The notes: generated from the sequence alone by a model not told the origin. A DNA stretch of 64,000 nt from JAZDOK01 sp043798715 (GCA_043798715.1 JAZDOK010000095.1:38169-102168); one strand, 5' to 3'; positions 16,014 through 24,420 are shown, counted from the first letter of the stretch. A program made the numbers and translations.

Positions 16014-16817
16014 TTGAGCAAGGTAATTGTCGTGACCTCCGGGAAAGGAGGCGTGGGGAAGACCACCGCCACGGCCAATATCGGAAGCGGCCTGGCCCGG
16101 GCAGGTAAAAAAGTAGTTCTTATAGACGCGGACATCGGCCTTAGAAACCTGGACCTGGTGATGGGACTGGAAAACCGGATTGTATTCGACCTGGTGGACG
16201 TGGTCGAAGGAAGGTGCCGCACCTACAAGCAGGCCCTGATCCGAGACAAACGCTTCCCCGATCTTTATCTTCTTCCCGCCGCCCAGAGCAAAAACAAGGA
16301 TGCAGTCCAGCCGGAGCAGATGGCGGATATCTGCCGGCAATTGAAGGAAGAGTATGACTTCGTCATAATTGACTGTCCGGCCGGCATCGAGCACGGATTC
16401 AAAAACGCCATCGCCGGGGCGGATGAGGCGATTATAGTTACCAACCCGGAGGTCTCGGCCGTCCGCGACGCCGACCGCATTGTGGGGCTCCTCGAATCCG
16501 AGGACCGTTTTTCCACCCACCTCCTGGTCAACCGGATAAAGATGGAGCTTGTCCGAAAAGGGAAAATGCTTAACATCCAGGACATCCAGGAGATTCTGAA
16601 TATCGCCCTTCTGGGAATTATACCGGAGGATGAGCGCATTTTGAATGCCAGCAACAAGGGAGAGCCGGCCATTCTAGACGCCAATTCCAAGGCCGGCCTG
16701 GCCTATGGCAAAGTGGTGGATCGCCTCCTCGACCCGACGATCCCATGGGATACCCATTCTAACAACGGGGGCCTCTGGGGAAAGCTGAAACGTTTCTTTA
16801 CTGGCGCGAGAGCCTAG
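16014..16817 (+). CDS. minD: Septum site-determining ATPase MinD
   Basis: 267 residues from a TTG at 16014, with GAGGAGGTAA upstream. The deviant Walker A (SGKGGVGKTT) is at residues 9-18, the switch I region at DADIGLRNLDLVMG and the Walker B-like strand at FVIIDCPAGIEHG. The C-terminal tail (GGLWGKLKRFFTGARA) is an amphipathic, basic membrane-targeting helix. ATP-bound MinD dimerises on the inner membrane, recruits MinC, and is released by MinE-stimulated hydrolysis. Overall a canonical length and motif set. Confidence 0.96.
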   Translation: MSKVIVVTSGKGGVGKTTATANIGSGLARAGKKVVLIDADIGLRNLDLVMGLENRIVFDLVDVVEGRCRTYKQALIRDKRFPDLYLLPAAQSKNKDAVQPEQMADICRQLKEEYDFVIIDCPAGIEHGFKNAIAGADEAIIVTNPEVSAVRDADRIVGLLESEDRFSTHLLVNRIKMELVRKGKMLNIQDIQEILNIALLGIIPEDERILNASNKGEPAILDANSKAGLAYGKVVDRLLDPTIPWDTHSNNGGLWGKLKRFFTGARA

Positions 16818-16836
16818 AGAAGGAAGGTTTGAAGAG

Positions 16837-17286
16837 ATGCTGAAAGAGATGCTCGAATTCTGGACAAAGTTCGAGTTTATTCAAAAGATTTTCCGCAAGG
16901 AAGAGCAAACGGGGAAAATGGCCAGTGATCGGCTCCGGCTGGTGCTCATCCACGACCGTTCCAATTTTTCGCCCCTTATGATGGAGTCGCTGAGGGAGGA
17001 CCTTATCAAGGTCATCAGCAGGTACATGGATATAGACAGCGACAACATGGAGATGGGCCTGGATCAGAAGGACGGCACTATGGCCCTGGCGGCGAGCATT
17101 CCAATTTTGAAAATAAAGAAGACATTCAGCGTGGCGGCCCTGGAAGAGCGCCCGGAGAAGCAGGAACCTTACGAGGCGCCTCCCCTTCCCCACCCACACC
17201 GCCCGGTGACAACCGCCCCCAGGACCAAGCCCAAGAGCCGCTCCAAGAGCGCCCCTCCCAAGCGGCATAGAACCCGCAGGAAATAG
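16837..17286 (+). CDS. minE: MinE with an extended basic C-terminal tail
   Basis: 149 residues; usual MinE proteins are about 90. The first 95 residues contain the family core: an N-terminal amphipathic segment (LKEMLEFWTKFEFIQKIF), the MinD-contact region (SDRLRLVLIHDRSNFSP) and the dimer beta-strands (TMALAASIPILKIKK). The extra 50 residues are Pro-, Lys- and Arg-rich (RTKPKSRSKSAPPKRHRTRR) and likely disordered. Such a tail could bind nucleic acid or acidic lipid; that is inference. It follows minD by 19 nt, and the spacing to rodA is 8 nt. Confidence 0.88.
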   Translation: MLKEMLEFWTKFEFIQKIFRKEEQTGKMASDRLRLVLIHDRSNFSPLMMESLREDLIKVISRYMDIDSDNMEMGLDQKDGTMALAASIPILKIKKTFSVAALEERPEKQEPYEAPPLPHPHRPVTTAPRTKPKSRSKSAPPKRHRTRRK

Positions 17287-17294
17287 GAGTAAAT

Positions 17295-18389
17295 TTGTTT
17301 CAGCATTGGTGGAAGAGAATCGACTTTCCACTGTTGCTGGCCGTTCTTTCACTGGTTGCCTTTGGATTCGTACTGATTTACAGCGCCACTGGAAGAGGAC
17401 CTGAAACAACTGGTGAAGTCGATCGGCAGTTTCTCTGGTTTATCGCGGGTTTTTTTATGATGCTCCTCATGGCCCTGGTGGACTATGAGTTCTGGGGCAA
17501 GATGCATCGCTGGATTTACGCGCTGAACTTCTTTCTTCTCCTCTTAGTCCTCGTTCTGGGACACGAGTCCGGGGGGAGCCAGCGCTGGCTGGCCCTGGGG
17601 CCTCTGACCATCCAGCCGTCCGAGATAGCAAAAATCTTTTTTATAATGACGCTGGCCCGATTTCTGTCAACCCGGATGGGGCAACTCACCATAAGGGACG
17701 TCGCCATTTCTCTCCTTCATCTTGCGATTCCGATGCTGCTCATTCTTAGACAGCCGGACCTGGGGACCGCTCTGGTGCTGCTGGCCATCTATTTTGTGCT
17801 CATGTTCATGGCCGGGGTCTCCCCGTGGTTTCTGGCGGGTCTGTGCGGCCTGGGCGGAGCCGTTGCTCCATTCGTCCTCAAGGACTACCAGAAAAAGCGT
17901 TTTCTGGTTTTCCTGAACCCCGAAGGAGAGCCTCACGGCGGCGGATGGAACCTCATCCAGTCGAAAATCGCCATCGGCTCAGGAAAACTTCTGGGGAAGG
18001 GTCTTTTTGCAGGAACCCAGGGACAGTTGCGCTTTGTCCCTGAACATTCGACCGACTTCATCTTCACGGTCGTCGGAGAGGAGCATGGCTTTATGGGTGC
18101 CATTATTCTCCTGGCACTTTACTTTTTCATAATCTGGCAGGCCATCCGAATTTCCTGCCAGGCCAGAGACTCCTATGGCAGCCTTATCGCCGCAGGAATC
18201 ATGACGATGTTTCTCTTTCACGTAGTGGTCAACATAGGCATGACGATAGGCATCATGCCTATCACGGGGATACCCCTTCCCTTCCTCAGCTACGGGGGAA
18301 GTTCGCTTCTCACGAACATGATGGCGGTGGGCCTCCTGCTTGGAATCTCATTCAGAAGGGAAAGTCATCTTTCGGAGGTCAGCCTGTGA
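17295..18389 (+). CDS. rodA: SEDS peptidoglycan glycosyltransferase RodA
   Basis: 364 residues from a TTG at 17295 with ATAGGAGT upstream. About ten transmembrane helices. Hallmarks of the SEDS family: GGSQRWLALGPLTIQPSEIA, RQPDLGTALVLL, the catalytic-Asp loop VPEHSTDFIFTVVGEEHGF, and the end motif PITGIPLPFLSYGGSSLL. Its length and lack of a long N-terminus favour RodA (elongation) over FtsW. It polymerises glycan strands at the inner membrane with a class B PBP, which is not encoded nearby. Co-transcribed with minCDE, linking division-site selection to wall growth. The next gene overlaps its stop. Confidence 0.93.
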   Translation: MFQHWWKRIDFPLLLAVLSLVAFGFVLIYSATGRGPETTGEVDRQFLWFIAGFFMMLLMALVDYEFWGKMHRWIYALNFFLLLLVLVLGHESGGSQRWLALGPLTIQPSEIAKIFFIMTLARFLSTRMGQLTIRDVAISLLHLAIPMLLILRQPDLGTALVLLAIYFVLMFMAGVSPWFLAGLCGLGGAVAPFVLKDYQKKRFLVFLNPEGEPHGGGWNLIQSKIAIGSGKLLGKGLFAGTQGQLRFVPEHSTDFIFTVVGEEHGFMGAIILLALYFFIIWQAIRISCQARDSYGSLIAAGIMTMFLFHVVVNIGMTIGIMPITGIPLPFLSYGGSSLLTNMMAVGLLLGISFRRESHLSEVSL

Positions 18390-18904
18390 GCACAATGGTA
18401 AGCATGAAGCCCATCGGTTTTGTAAAAAACAGGATCCGGCCGCACGAAAATATTTTAAACTACCGGGAGGAAATCTCGGAAATAATCATCGAACCTTCCC
18501 TTGAGGAAGCGCTTGAAGCCCTTGAAGAAAATTCGCACATCCTGATCATATACTGGATGGACCGCGTTCCGGAGGATGAGCGGGGCCTCCTGAAAGTGCG
18601 TCCCTTAAGAAGAGATGACTTGCCTCTGGTGGGCATCCTGGCGACCAAGGCCCCCAACCGGCCCAATGGAATCGGGGTTACTACGGTAGAGCTCCTCTGC
18701 AGAAATCGTAATGTTCTGAAGGTGAAGGGCCTCGATGCGTGGAATGAAACTCCGGTTCTGGACATTAAGCCGTTTACCCTCACCCCGGAGACCCTGCCCG
18801 TGATTAGAGGCCCCCGGTGGGCCCCAAAATCGGGAAGAAAGGAAGCAGTTGATGGCGCATATCGGGTTCCTCCTGACGAAGAGCCCCGTTCAATTCAGGT
18901 TTGA
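18386..18904 (+). CDS. trmO: TrmO/TsaA-type tRNA methyltransferase
   Basis: 172 residues. The GTG at 18386 overlaps the rodA stop by 4 nt; an ATG at 18395 is an alternative. It shows the TsaA fold signatures: MKPIGFVKN at the N-terminus, the ligand-binding LATKAPNRPNGIGVTTVEL, and KVKGLDAWNETPVLDIKPF. In E. coli TrmO methylates N6 of t6A37 in tRNA-Thr using SAM. This shorter form lacks the C-terminal extension of the E. coli protein, as do many archaeal and bacterial homologues that may act on other substrates. Its end overlaps the next gene by 53 nt. Confidence 0.85.
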   Translation: MSTMVSMKPIGFVKNRIRPHENILNYREEISEIIIEPSLEEALEALEENSHILIIYWMDRVPEDERGLLKVRPLRRDDLPLVGILATKAPNRPNGIGVTTVELLCRNRNVLKVKGLDAWNETPVLDIKPFTLTPETLPVIRGPRWAPKSGRKEAVDGAYRVPPDEEPRSIQV

Positions 18905-19199
18905 TGAGACTGTATATCATCTCTCCCTCGCCCTCCTTAACTCGGGGCACTCTGTGTCGGTTTTTCTTTTTCTGGACGGCGTCCATGGGGCCATTAAACC
19001 TCAAATCAACCCTGAGATCAGCGTCCTTCCGAAGGATCGCATCGAAGAGTTGAACGGAAAAGGCGTTCGCTTCCTGGCCTGCGGGACCTGCGCGGATGCG
19101 CCGGAGGGGGACCAGGCATTTGTGCCCGGCGTAAAATTCGGGAGTTTTGCTGATTTCGCAGATTTATTGGGAGAGGTGGATCGCCTCATTTCCCTTTAG
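18852..19199 (+). CDS. DsrE/TusD-like sulfur relay protein
   Basis: 115 residues from ATG 18852 (TTG at 18849 is adjacent). Rossmann-like DsrE fold: HIGFLLTKSPVQFRFDETVY, then VSVFLFLDGVHGAI and the CGTCADAPEG loop with the CxxC pair that can carry sulfane sulfur. With the next two genes it makes a DsrE-DsrF-DsrH-type triad. It overlaps trmO by 53 nt. No dsrAB or TusE homologue is in the window, so a sulfur-relay role (tRNA thiolation or other persulfide transfer) is inferred from family and order. Confidence 0.75.
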   Translation: MAHIGFLLTKSPVQFRFDETVYHLSLALLNSGHSVSVFLFLDGVHGAIKPQINPEISVLPKDRIEELNGKGVRFLACGTCADAPEGDQAFVPGVKFGSFADFADLLGEVDRLISL

Positions 19200-19210
19200 G
19201 GAGGACATCA

Positions 19211-19561
19211 GTGGCTCAAAAAGCGATTGCAGTAATTCTGAATAATTTCCCGGCAAGTTCCGCTCTGTGCCCGGAAGGTTTGCGAGCGGCAATCGGACTG
19301 GCCTCGGGATTTGACGAACATAAAATTTCCATTATTCTTACGGGGGATGGGACCTGGCTGGCGTTGAAAACACTGGACCGAAGCGTCCTGGGAAAGTACC
19401 TGATAAGCCTCAAGGCATTGGAAGTTCCAATTTATGCCGACAGAAAAAAAGTTATGGACCTGGGACTTTCCGAGGCAGATATTGCTGAGGACGTGACGCT
19501 CCTTGAAAGCGAACAAATAAAGAGAACGCTTCAGACAACGGATCTCGTGCTCACCCTTTAG
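19211..19561 (+). CDS. DsrF/TusC-like protein
   Basis: 116 residues from a GTG at 19211 after AGGGAGGAC. Same small alpha/beta fold as the neighbour (KAIAVILNNFPASS, HKISIILTGDGTWLALKTLD). The only Cys is in SSALCPEGL, outside the usual active position, as expected of the non-catalytic DsrF/TusC-type subunit. Its place between a DsrE-like and a DsrH-like gene supports a heteromeric complex. Confidence 0.7.
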   Translation: MAQKAIAVILNNFPASSALCPEGLRAAIGLASGFDEHKISIILTGDGTWLALKTLDRSVLGKYLISLKALEVPIYADRKKVMDLGLSEADIAEDVTLLESEQIKRTLQTTDLVLTL

Positions 19562-19571
19562 GAGGCGCACC

Positions 19572-19829
19572 ATGCTCTACCTGCTTGGAAACGGAAGTAA
19601 AACGGAGGGAATTGAATTTCTCATGGGGGATGCCTCGGCGATCGGGGTGCTCTTTCAGGACGGAATCTATCTGAAATGCGATCCCCTGGAGGGACGCGAA
19701 ATATATGCCATCCGGGACGATGTGGACTTCCGCGGGATGGAGGGGCTGCTGCCGGGTTGGATTCGAAGAATTTCTTACGAGGAACTGGTACCTCTGATTG
19801 AGAACAACAGCGTGATCAGTTTTATTTAA
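19572..19829 (+). CDS. DsrH/TusB-like protein
   Basis: 85 residues starting MLYLLGNGSKTEGIEFLMGD, with AIGVLFQDGIYL and a C-terminal RISYEELVPLIENNSVISFI, the pattern of the smallest member of DsrEFH/TusBCD complexes. The Cys (KCDPLEG) aligns roughly with the DsrH Cys region. Preceded by AGGAGG; 10 nt after the DsrF-like stop. Completes the triad. Confidence 0.7.
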   Translation: MLYLLGNGSKTEGIEFLMGDASAIGVLFQDGIYLKCDPLEGREIYAIRDDVDFRGMEGLLPGWIRRISYEELVPLIENNSVISFI

Positions 19830-19852
19830 AGTCATTTCACAGGAGGCGGACT

Positions 19853-20155
19853 ATGACGGCATTTGATGAGCTTAAGGAAAAAATTTCCGGTAATGTCCAT
19901 AAGTATTCCCAGAAGAGTGGATACCCCCTCGATCCCGATCAGGAGACGGTCTCCATGATCATCGAGGGGCTGGCCAAAAACAAGGAACGCTACGGATATG
20001 CCTACTGTCCCTGCCGGGTGGTGACGGGCGATCCGGCGGAAGACCGCAAGATTATCTGCCCCTGTATCTACCACCGGGATGAGATCGCCAAGGACGGACA
20101 CTGCCACTGCCATCTTTACACCGGAAGCGCCCCTCAGGTAAAGAAGCGGGATTAA
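19853..20155 (+). CDS. Ferredoxin:thioredoxin reductase catalytic subunit homologue
   Basis: 100 residues with the complete Cys signature of the FTR catalytic (beta) chain: YCPCRV, then ICPCIYHRDEI, then HCHCHLY. These ligate a 4Fe-4S cluster beside a redox-active disulfide. No variable subunit is encoded nearby, as in many anaerobes, where the catalytic chain works alone or with another partner. It follows the DsrEFH-like triad by 23 nt and abuts dcd, and may supply electrons for disulfide or persulfide reduction in that context (inference). Confidence 0.88.
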   Translation: MTAFDELKEKISGNVHKYSQKSGYPLDPDQETVSMIIEGLAKNKERYGYAYCPCRVVTGDPAEDRKIICPCIYHRDEIAKDGHCHCHLYTGSAPQVKKRD

Positions 20156-20710
20156 ATGACCATCAAAAGCGACCGCTGGATTAAGATCATGGCCGGGGAG
20201 CACGCGCTGATTGCCCCATTTGAAGATTCACAGGTGAGAGAAGGCATCATATCCTATGGTCTTTCTTCTTACGGCTACGACATACGCGTCGCAGACGAAT
20301 TCAAGGTTTTCACCAATATCCACACGACGATCGTGGATCCAAAAGCCTTTGACAACCGCTCTTTCGAGGACTTCAAAGGAAGTGTCTGCATCATTCCTCC
20401 CAACTCATTTGCCCTGGCCAGGAGCTACGAATACTTTAGAATACCCCGCAACATCCTGGCCATATGCGTTGGCAAATCCACCTATGCCCGGTGCGGCGTC
20501 ATCGTTAACGTTACTCCGTTTGAGCCCGAGTGGGAGGGGTATGCCACTCTTGAAATCTCCAACACCACTCCCCTGCCGGCGAAAATATATGCCAACGAGG
20601 GAATCGCCCAGGTCATCTTCCTGGAATCCGACGAGGTCTGCCGGGTCTCTTATGGAGATAAAAAAGGTAAATATCAGGGACAGAGCGGAATTACACTTCC
20701 AAGAATCTGA
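20156..20710 (+). CDS. dcd: dCTP deaminase
   Basis: 184 residues; the ATG immediately follows the previous stop. Converts dCTP to dUTP (or dUMP in bifunctional members) for thymidylate synthesis. Trimeric dUTPase-like fold with GLSSYGYDIRV at the N-terminus, CVGKSTYARCGVIVNVTPFE at about 105-125 (substrate binding Ser/Arg) and the catalytic Glu in WEGYATLEIS. The C-terminus GKYQGQSGITLP closes over the active site. Last gene of the minC operon, followed by a terminator. A second, more divergent homologue lies at 34529-35041. Confidence 0.93.
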   Translation: MTIKSDRWIKIMAGEHALIAPFEDSQVREGIISYGLSSYGYDIRVADEFKVFTNIHTTIVDPKAFDNRSFEDFKGSVCIIPPNSFALARSYEYFRIPRNILAICVGKSTYARCGVIVNVTPFEPEWEGYATLEISNTTPLPAKIYANEGIAQVIFLESDEVCRVSYGDKKGKYQGQSGITLPRI

Positions 20711-20718
20711 TGTAATTG

Positions 20719-20752
20719 AAAGGGGAGCATTCATCACGCTCCCCTTTTTTCT
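20719..20752 (+). terminator. Rho-independent terminator after dcd
   Basis: A perfect 10-bp stem AAAGGGGAGC (20719-20728) with GCTCCCCTTT (20738-20747), a 9-nt loop and a T-run continuing to 20750. It ends the minC-to-dcd operon. The A-run on the other side means it could also end minus-strand transcripts arriving from the ferredoxin gene. Confidence 0.9.
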
Positions 20753-20773
20753 GTAGTTTCTTTTCCCTTGATG

Positions 20774-20950
20774 CTATTTAGGTGTTATAGCGCTTACGGG
20801 ACAGATATCTACACAACTCCCACAATCCGTGCAGACATCGGGATTGATGTGGTATTTTCCGTCTGAGCCCTCTGCTATCGCTTCTACGGGGCACTGGCTG
20901 GCACAGGCTCCACAGGCGACACACTCTTCGGCATCGATTACATGCGGCAT
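20774..20950 (-). CDS. 2[4Fe-4S] ferredoxin (58 aa)
   Basis: ATG at 20950 preceded by GAGGAGGTGTTTT. The 58-residue product carries two complete cluster motifs: CVACGACASQCP (CxxCxxCxxxCP) at residues 10-21 and CTDCGSCVDICP at 40-51. This is a clostridial-type low-potential electron carrier of cytoplasmic anaerobic metabolism. It is a single gene reading towards the dcd terminator. It may serve the adjacent FTR homologue, but that is only proximity. Confidence 0.93.
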   Translation of the reverse strand: MPHVIDAEECVACGACASQCPVEAIAEGSDGKYHINPDVCTDCGSCVDICPVSAITPK

Positions 20951-21068
20951 AAAACACCTCCTCTTTTATTCCCAACAGCGGCGGCCCGGGAAGGCCCGTA
21001 CTCCGCAATTGGCAGGGCCATTATACCATGCAGGCATGGTATTGTCAAAAAAATGAATTTTTTCTAAG

Positions 21069-21140
21069 TCACTCTATTCCAGCGCATCCTGCCAGACAGG
21101 AAAGAACCAGCATCAGTAATAAAAGCCAACGCACGCCCAT
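21069..21140 (-). CDS. Candidate 23-residue lipoprotein minigene
   Basis: ATG at 21140 with a strong Shine-Dalgarno (GGGAGGAGGCG) 6 nt upstream. The product starts MGVRWLLLLMLVLS and ends CLAGCAGIE: a short basic start, a hydrophobic core and the lipobox LAGC, leaving a mature lipid-anchored peptide of only five residues (CAGIE). It resembles entericidin-like or lysis-type minilipoproteins in build, not in sequence. Nothing else is coded in this 240-nt gap, and the ribosome binding site is better than chance. Confidence 0.5.
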   Translation of the reverse strand: MGVRWLLLLMLVLSCLAGCAGIE

Positions 21141-21192
21141 TCTTCGCCTCCTCCCGTCCTTTGAATGATGATATCACATTTTTATTCATTTC

Positions 21193-22743
21193 TCAAGGCT
21201 TAAAGTCCCGGAATTTTGAACATCTGTTTACATATAGTTGGATGCCTTCCTGTTCAAACACCTTTTCATACCAGCCTCTTTTAATAATCTCCGGAAGTTG
21301 TGTGTCCCAATGAGCCTGCATCCGAAACCACTTGGAGGTCTCATCCACCAGAATAAAATCGCTGGACGGAGCAAATCCGGAGACGGCATGGAGGCGGCAG
21401 GAGAGGTGCTGAAAAATATCGACCTGCGTGGAGACGGAGGCCTCCTTCGGAATTTTCCCGGCCAACTTAAGAACATTGCGCTGGTGGGGAGTGATTCCGG
21501 GAATTTTAAAGCCGATTCTCAGTGGAGTATTGTTGATAAAGAGGGTGCACAGGATCGTCATGATAAAGAGAATTTTAAAAAGACGGCCAGCTCTTCCGGG
21601 CAGGCCTCCGGCGCCCCTTAAAATCGCCTGCCATGGTTTAATAAGGTTGATTCCTCTTTTAAGCTGCGGCTCAGGGACAAGCTTGCGAAAGGCGAAGACG
21701 GCCGCCGTGAAAATAAATGGAATGAGATACGCGGAGTATCGCCCTCCGGTATTACTCATGGGAGCATTCTGTGAAAGCATGTTTATGGCGAATTCCGGGA
21801 TAGTCATCCAGAGAAATCCCGGAGCAATAAAGGGTATGAAGGCCAGCGGCAAAAACATTTCAAAGAAATAGAGAACGTGGGCTTTCTCGAAAAGAATTCC
21901 CAGGACAATGGAGGGCCTGGTCAGAATGGTTTTAAGAACCTCGGGAAGACTGCTTCCCATGACTGCGTAGCGTTCGGAAAAAAAAGCGTAGCTTTTCCCC
22001 AGAGCCGGGAGGAAGAGATAAATATAGCTGTAAAGATAGAAAACGCCGACCAGAATCAGGGCACAGCCATGCAGGCGAAATTTCCAGGACTTATCTGATG
22101 TAAACGAGAGAAAAAGAATATAAATTCCGAAGAAGACAAAGATAAAGGAGGCATCTTCCTTGCAAAGGAGGACCAGCGTCATGCAAACCCAGAACGGCAG
22201 CATCTTTCTCCTGAGAAAAAAATAGACTGCAAAAGCCAGGGGCAGAACTGCGAAACTCAGTTCGTTGAACTGATCGTAGTTGATTCCATGGAGGGGATGA
22301 TAGAGGAGATAGAGTATGGCGAAAAAAAGAGGCGCTTTCTCAAAAATGATTCCTGATGTATTGGCTTTCCCCTCCTCCGGAATCCCGCCGCCTCTTTGTC
22401 CAGCGAGAATTTCCCGTGCGATGAGATAGATCGGCCAGGCCCCGAGGCCCAGCGCGCAAGTCTGCATAATCAGTAAAATGGGGACCCCGGGTCTTAAGGC
22501 GTATAAAGGGAGAAGAAGATAAAAGATCGGCGAGCAGTGTATGGCAAAATGACTGTTGCCTTCAAAGGAATTGTAAAACGGCATCCCGTATTTCAAGGCG
22601 GTATAAAAGGACTGGTTGAAGATGGAGCAATCGGGGTCACCCAGGTAGGACGAGAGGTGACGCAGTAGGCAGAGGCCGGAAAAGACAAGAATATAGACGG
22701 CGATGCAAAGTACCAGCCAGAAACCGCCGCTATTCTTTTTCAC
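21193..22743 (-). CDS. DUF2079 multi-pass membrane protein
   Basis: 516 residues if the GTG at 22743 is used (VKKNSGGFWLVLCIAV); a TTG at 22773 is possible. About ten to twelve hydrophobic helices. The DUF2079 signature is present in DPDCSIFNQSFYTALKYGMP, near residue 45, with Asp residues after helix 1 as in GT-C fold enzymes, followed by FYNSFEGNSHFAIHCSPIFY. The soluble C-terminal part (LSCRLHAVSGFAPSSDFILV, then DETSKWF) is periplasmic. Family members are uncharacterised, likely lipid-linked sugar transferases or mannosyltransferase relatives. Single gene. Confidence 0.8.
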   Translation of the reverse strand: MKKNSGGFWLVLCIAVYILVFSGLCLLRHLSSYLGDPDCSIFNQSFYTALKYGMPFYNSFEGNSHFAIHCSPIFYLLLPLYALRPGVPILLIMQTCALGLGAWPIYLIAREILAGQRGGGIPEEGKANTSGIIFEKAPLFFAILYLLYHPLHGINYDQFNELSFAVLPLAFAVYFFLRRKMLPFWVCMTLVLLCKEDASFIFVFFGIYILFLSFTSDKSWKFRLHGCALILVGVFYLYSYIYLFLPALGKSYAFFSERYAVMGSSLPEVLKTILTRPSIVLGILFEKAHVLYFFEMFLPLAFIPFIAPGFLWMTIPEFAINMLSQNAPMSNTGGRYSAYLIPFIFTAAVFAFRKLVPEPQLKRGINLIKPWQAILRGAGGLPGRAGRLFKILFIMTILCTLFINNTPLRIGFKIPGITPHQRNVLKLAGKIPKEASVSTQVDIFQHLSCRLHAVSGFAPSSDFILVDETSKWFRMQAHWDTQLPEIIKRGWYEKVFEQEGIQLYVNRCSKFRDFKP

Positions 22744-22842
22744 AGTGCTAAAAGATCCTCCGCAAAAATCCAACTATAATGAAATTTTAATTTTATTTTC
22801 GGCAATTGCCTGAAATCCCCTGCCATTCCACCCGGAGCCTGG

Positions 22843-24420
22843 TCAGTCGCTGATGACCGCTGAGGCCGGAATCTGTACTTCAAAGAGCCGGTGAAAGGGA
22901 AAGGCAAAGGGGCCGATGGTGATCAGGGCTGCTTTTGCCCCGTATGGATTGGGCGGCAAGGCGACCGTGAAACTGTGGCAAAGCGCTTCCGTTTCGGAGT
23001 TTCCCTCCACCGCCGTTGACGTTCCGGTCTTGTCGCCTTTCGAAATATTAAAAGAAATTCCAAGCTCCGTAAGGCACTTTACCGTCTCCAGGCCGGCTAC
23101 TCTGAGTGCTTCATTTTCCTTCTCCGGAGCCATCGTTTCGAGACTGTAGGCCGGAATATTCTCCTCGCCGGCCAGGCGAAGGTGAATTCGGTCAAGGTAA
23201 ATGTAGTCGGAGGACAGGCGCTCGTACAGGAAGGCTGTCCTGACGGCGTAGCTCTCCCGGTTCGGGCAGTAGAGCGAGGCAAGACCCTCGCACAGGGCCG
23301 TTCCCACGCTGTTGGTCCCCATGCCCCAGGCGGCGTAACCGGCCAGATTCGGGAATAAGCCCTGCCGGTACAGTGCAAGGAAGAAAGAGGCGCCGTCCTG
23401 ACGGCTGGAAAATTCGGCGACGGCGACAGGTTTTATCTTTACCAACTGCCCAAGGCTCTCGATGAAGCCCGCCTGGGATGAAGCATCGGCAGGGTGGTTC
23501 ACCGCGAGCACCAGATCGGCCTCATCAGGTTCATAGACGAGTTGGGCTCCCAGGACCTCCACCATGTCAATGACGACCGACATGACGGGAGTAGCGCTGT
23601 AATGGTCAATGGTAACACGGGCCGCCGCGATGTCGCGAAATTCCGGACAAACTCTGAGTTTCTGGGGACGATGAATGTTCAGCCAGCGAATAAAAAGGAC
23701 CATCGCGGATTCGTCGATTCCCAGGCGAATTCTGTCAATATCCGGCAGGATGACCTTTTTCCCTATTCCTTCGCTCTCAACGTATTCCTGCATCAGTGAA
23801 ATTTCCTGCACCTGGTTTGCGATGTCGGTGGCATCGTCGCTGGAGACACTTAATAAATCTATAACTTTCTCCTTGACAAGGGCCAGCAGCGCCAGGTTTA
23901 CCGCCAGGTTCCGCTCCCGGTGCTGAGCTTCTTTTCTGGGGATGCTGGTAAAAACATGAATTGCAAGTTTTGGAAACTTCTTCCTGACGGTGCGGAGCAG
24001 TTTGACGTTATTCAAGGCATCTTCCATGGAGAGGGGGCTCTGCCTTGATTCGATCAGCCCTCCATAAACAAAAGAGTCGGATGAAAGGATGAGAAGCGGA
24101 CAACGTGCGTCCAGAGTTTTCATAAGCCAGAACCAGATATTCCACTGCTTCCTGTAGGTGACGTCCTCCGGGTTGATGTTCCCCATCATCTCCCTGGGCG
24201 GAAGATTCGGCGTGTACCCGCAGATGCGTGTTATGTAGCCGACGTAGTCATAGGTCTGATTCCTGGCATCCAGCGGAAGAATTGTAACCGGCTTCGAGGT
24301 CTCCGCAGAAGCAAAAGGGGAAAAAACGACGGCCGAAAAAAAAAGGCATAGCATAACCGCCATAAAAATGGCAGTCCTTCTCCTTATATCAGTCCCTGGG
24401 TAAATTGCTCTATCTTCCAT
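22843..24420 (-). CDS. Exported DUF4127 family protein
   Basis: 525 residues from ATG 24420. An internal ATG at 24363, nearer an AAGGAGAAGGA element, would shorten the n-region. A signal peptide (MAVMLCLFFSAVVFSPFASA) is followed by the DUF4127 opening TILPLDARNQTYDYVGYITR, normally 'PLDdRP' in the family, and by LLILSSDSFVYGGLIESRQS. Further conserved blocks are GYAAWGMGTNSVGTAL and ERLSSDYIYLDRIHLR. The family is uncharacterised and found in Gram-positive and some anaerobic lineages, usually secreted. A palindrome lies just upstream, and a divergent gene starts at 24551. Confidence 0.85.
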   Translation of the reverse strand: MEDRAIYPGTDIRRRTAIFMAVMLCLFFSAVVFSPFASAETSKPVTILPLDARNQTYDYVGYITRICGYTPNLPPREMMGNINPEDVTYRKQWNIWFWLMKTLDARCPLLILSSDSFVYGGLIESRQSPLSMEDALNNVKLLRTVRKKFPKLAIHVFTSIPRKEAQHRERNLAVNLALLALVKEKVIDLLSVSSDDATDIANQVQEISLMQEYVESEGIGKKVILPDIDRIRLGIDESAMVLFIRWLNIHRPQKLRVCPEFRDIAAARVTIDHYSATPVMSVVIDMVEVLGAQLVYEPDEADLVLAVNHPADASSQAGFIESLGQLVKIKPVAVAEFSSRQDGASFFLALYRQGLFPNLAGYAAWGMGTNSVGTALCEGLASLYCPNRESYAVRTAFLYERLSSDYIYLDRIHLRLAGEENIPAYSLETMAPEKENEALRVAGLETVKCLTELGISFNISKGDKTGTSTAVEGNSETEALCHSFTVALPPNPYGAKAALITIGPFAFPFHRLFEVQIPASAVISD

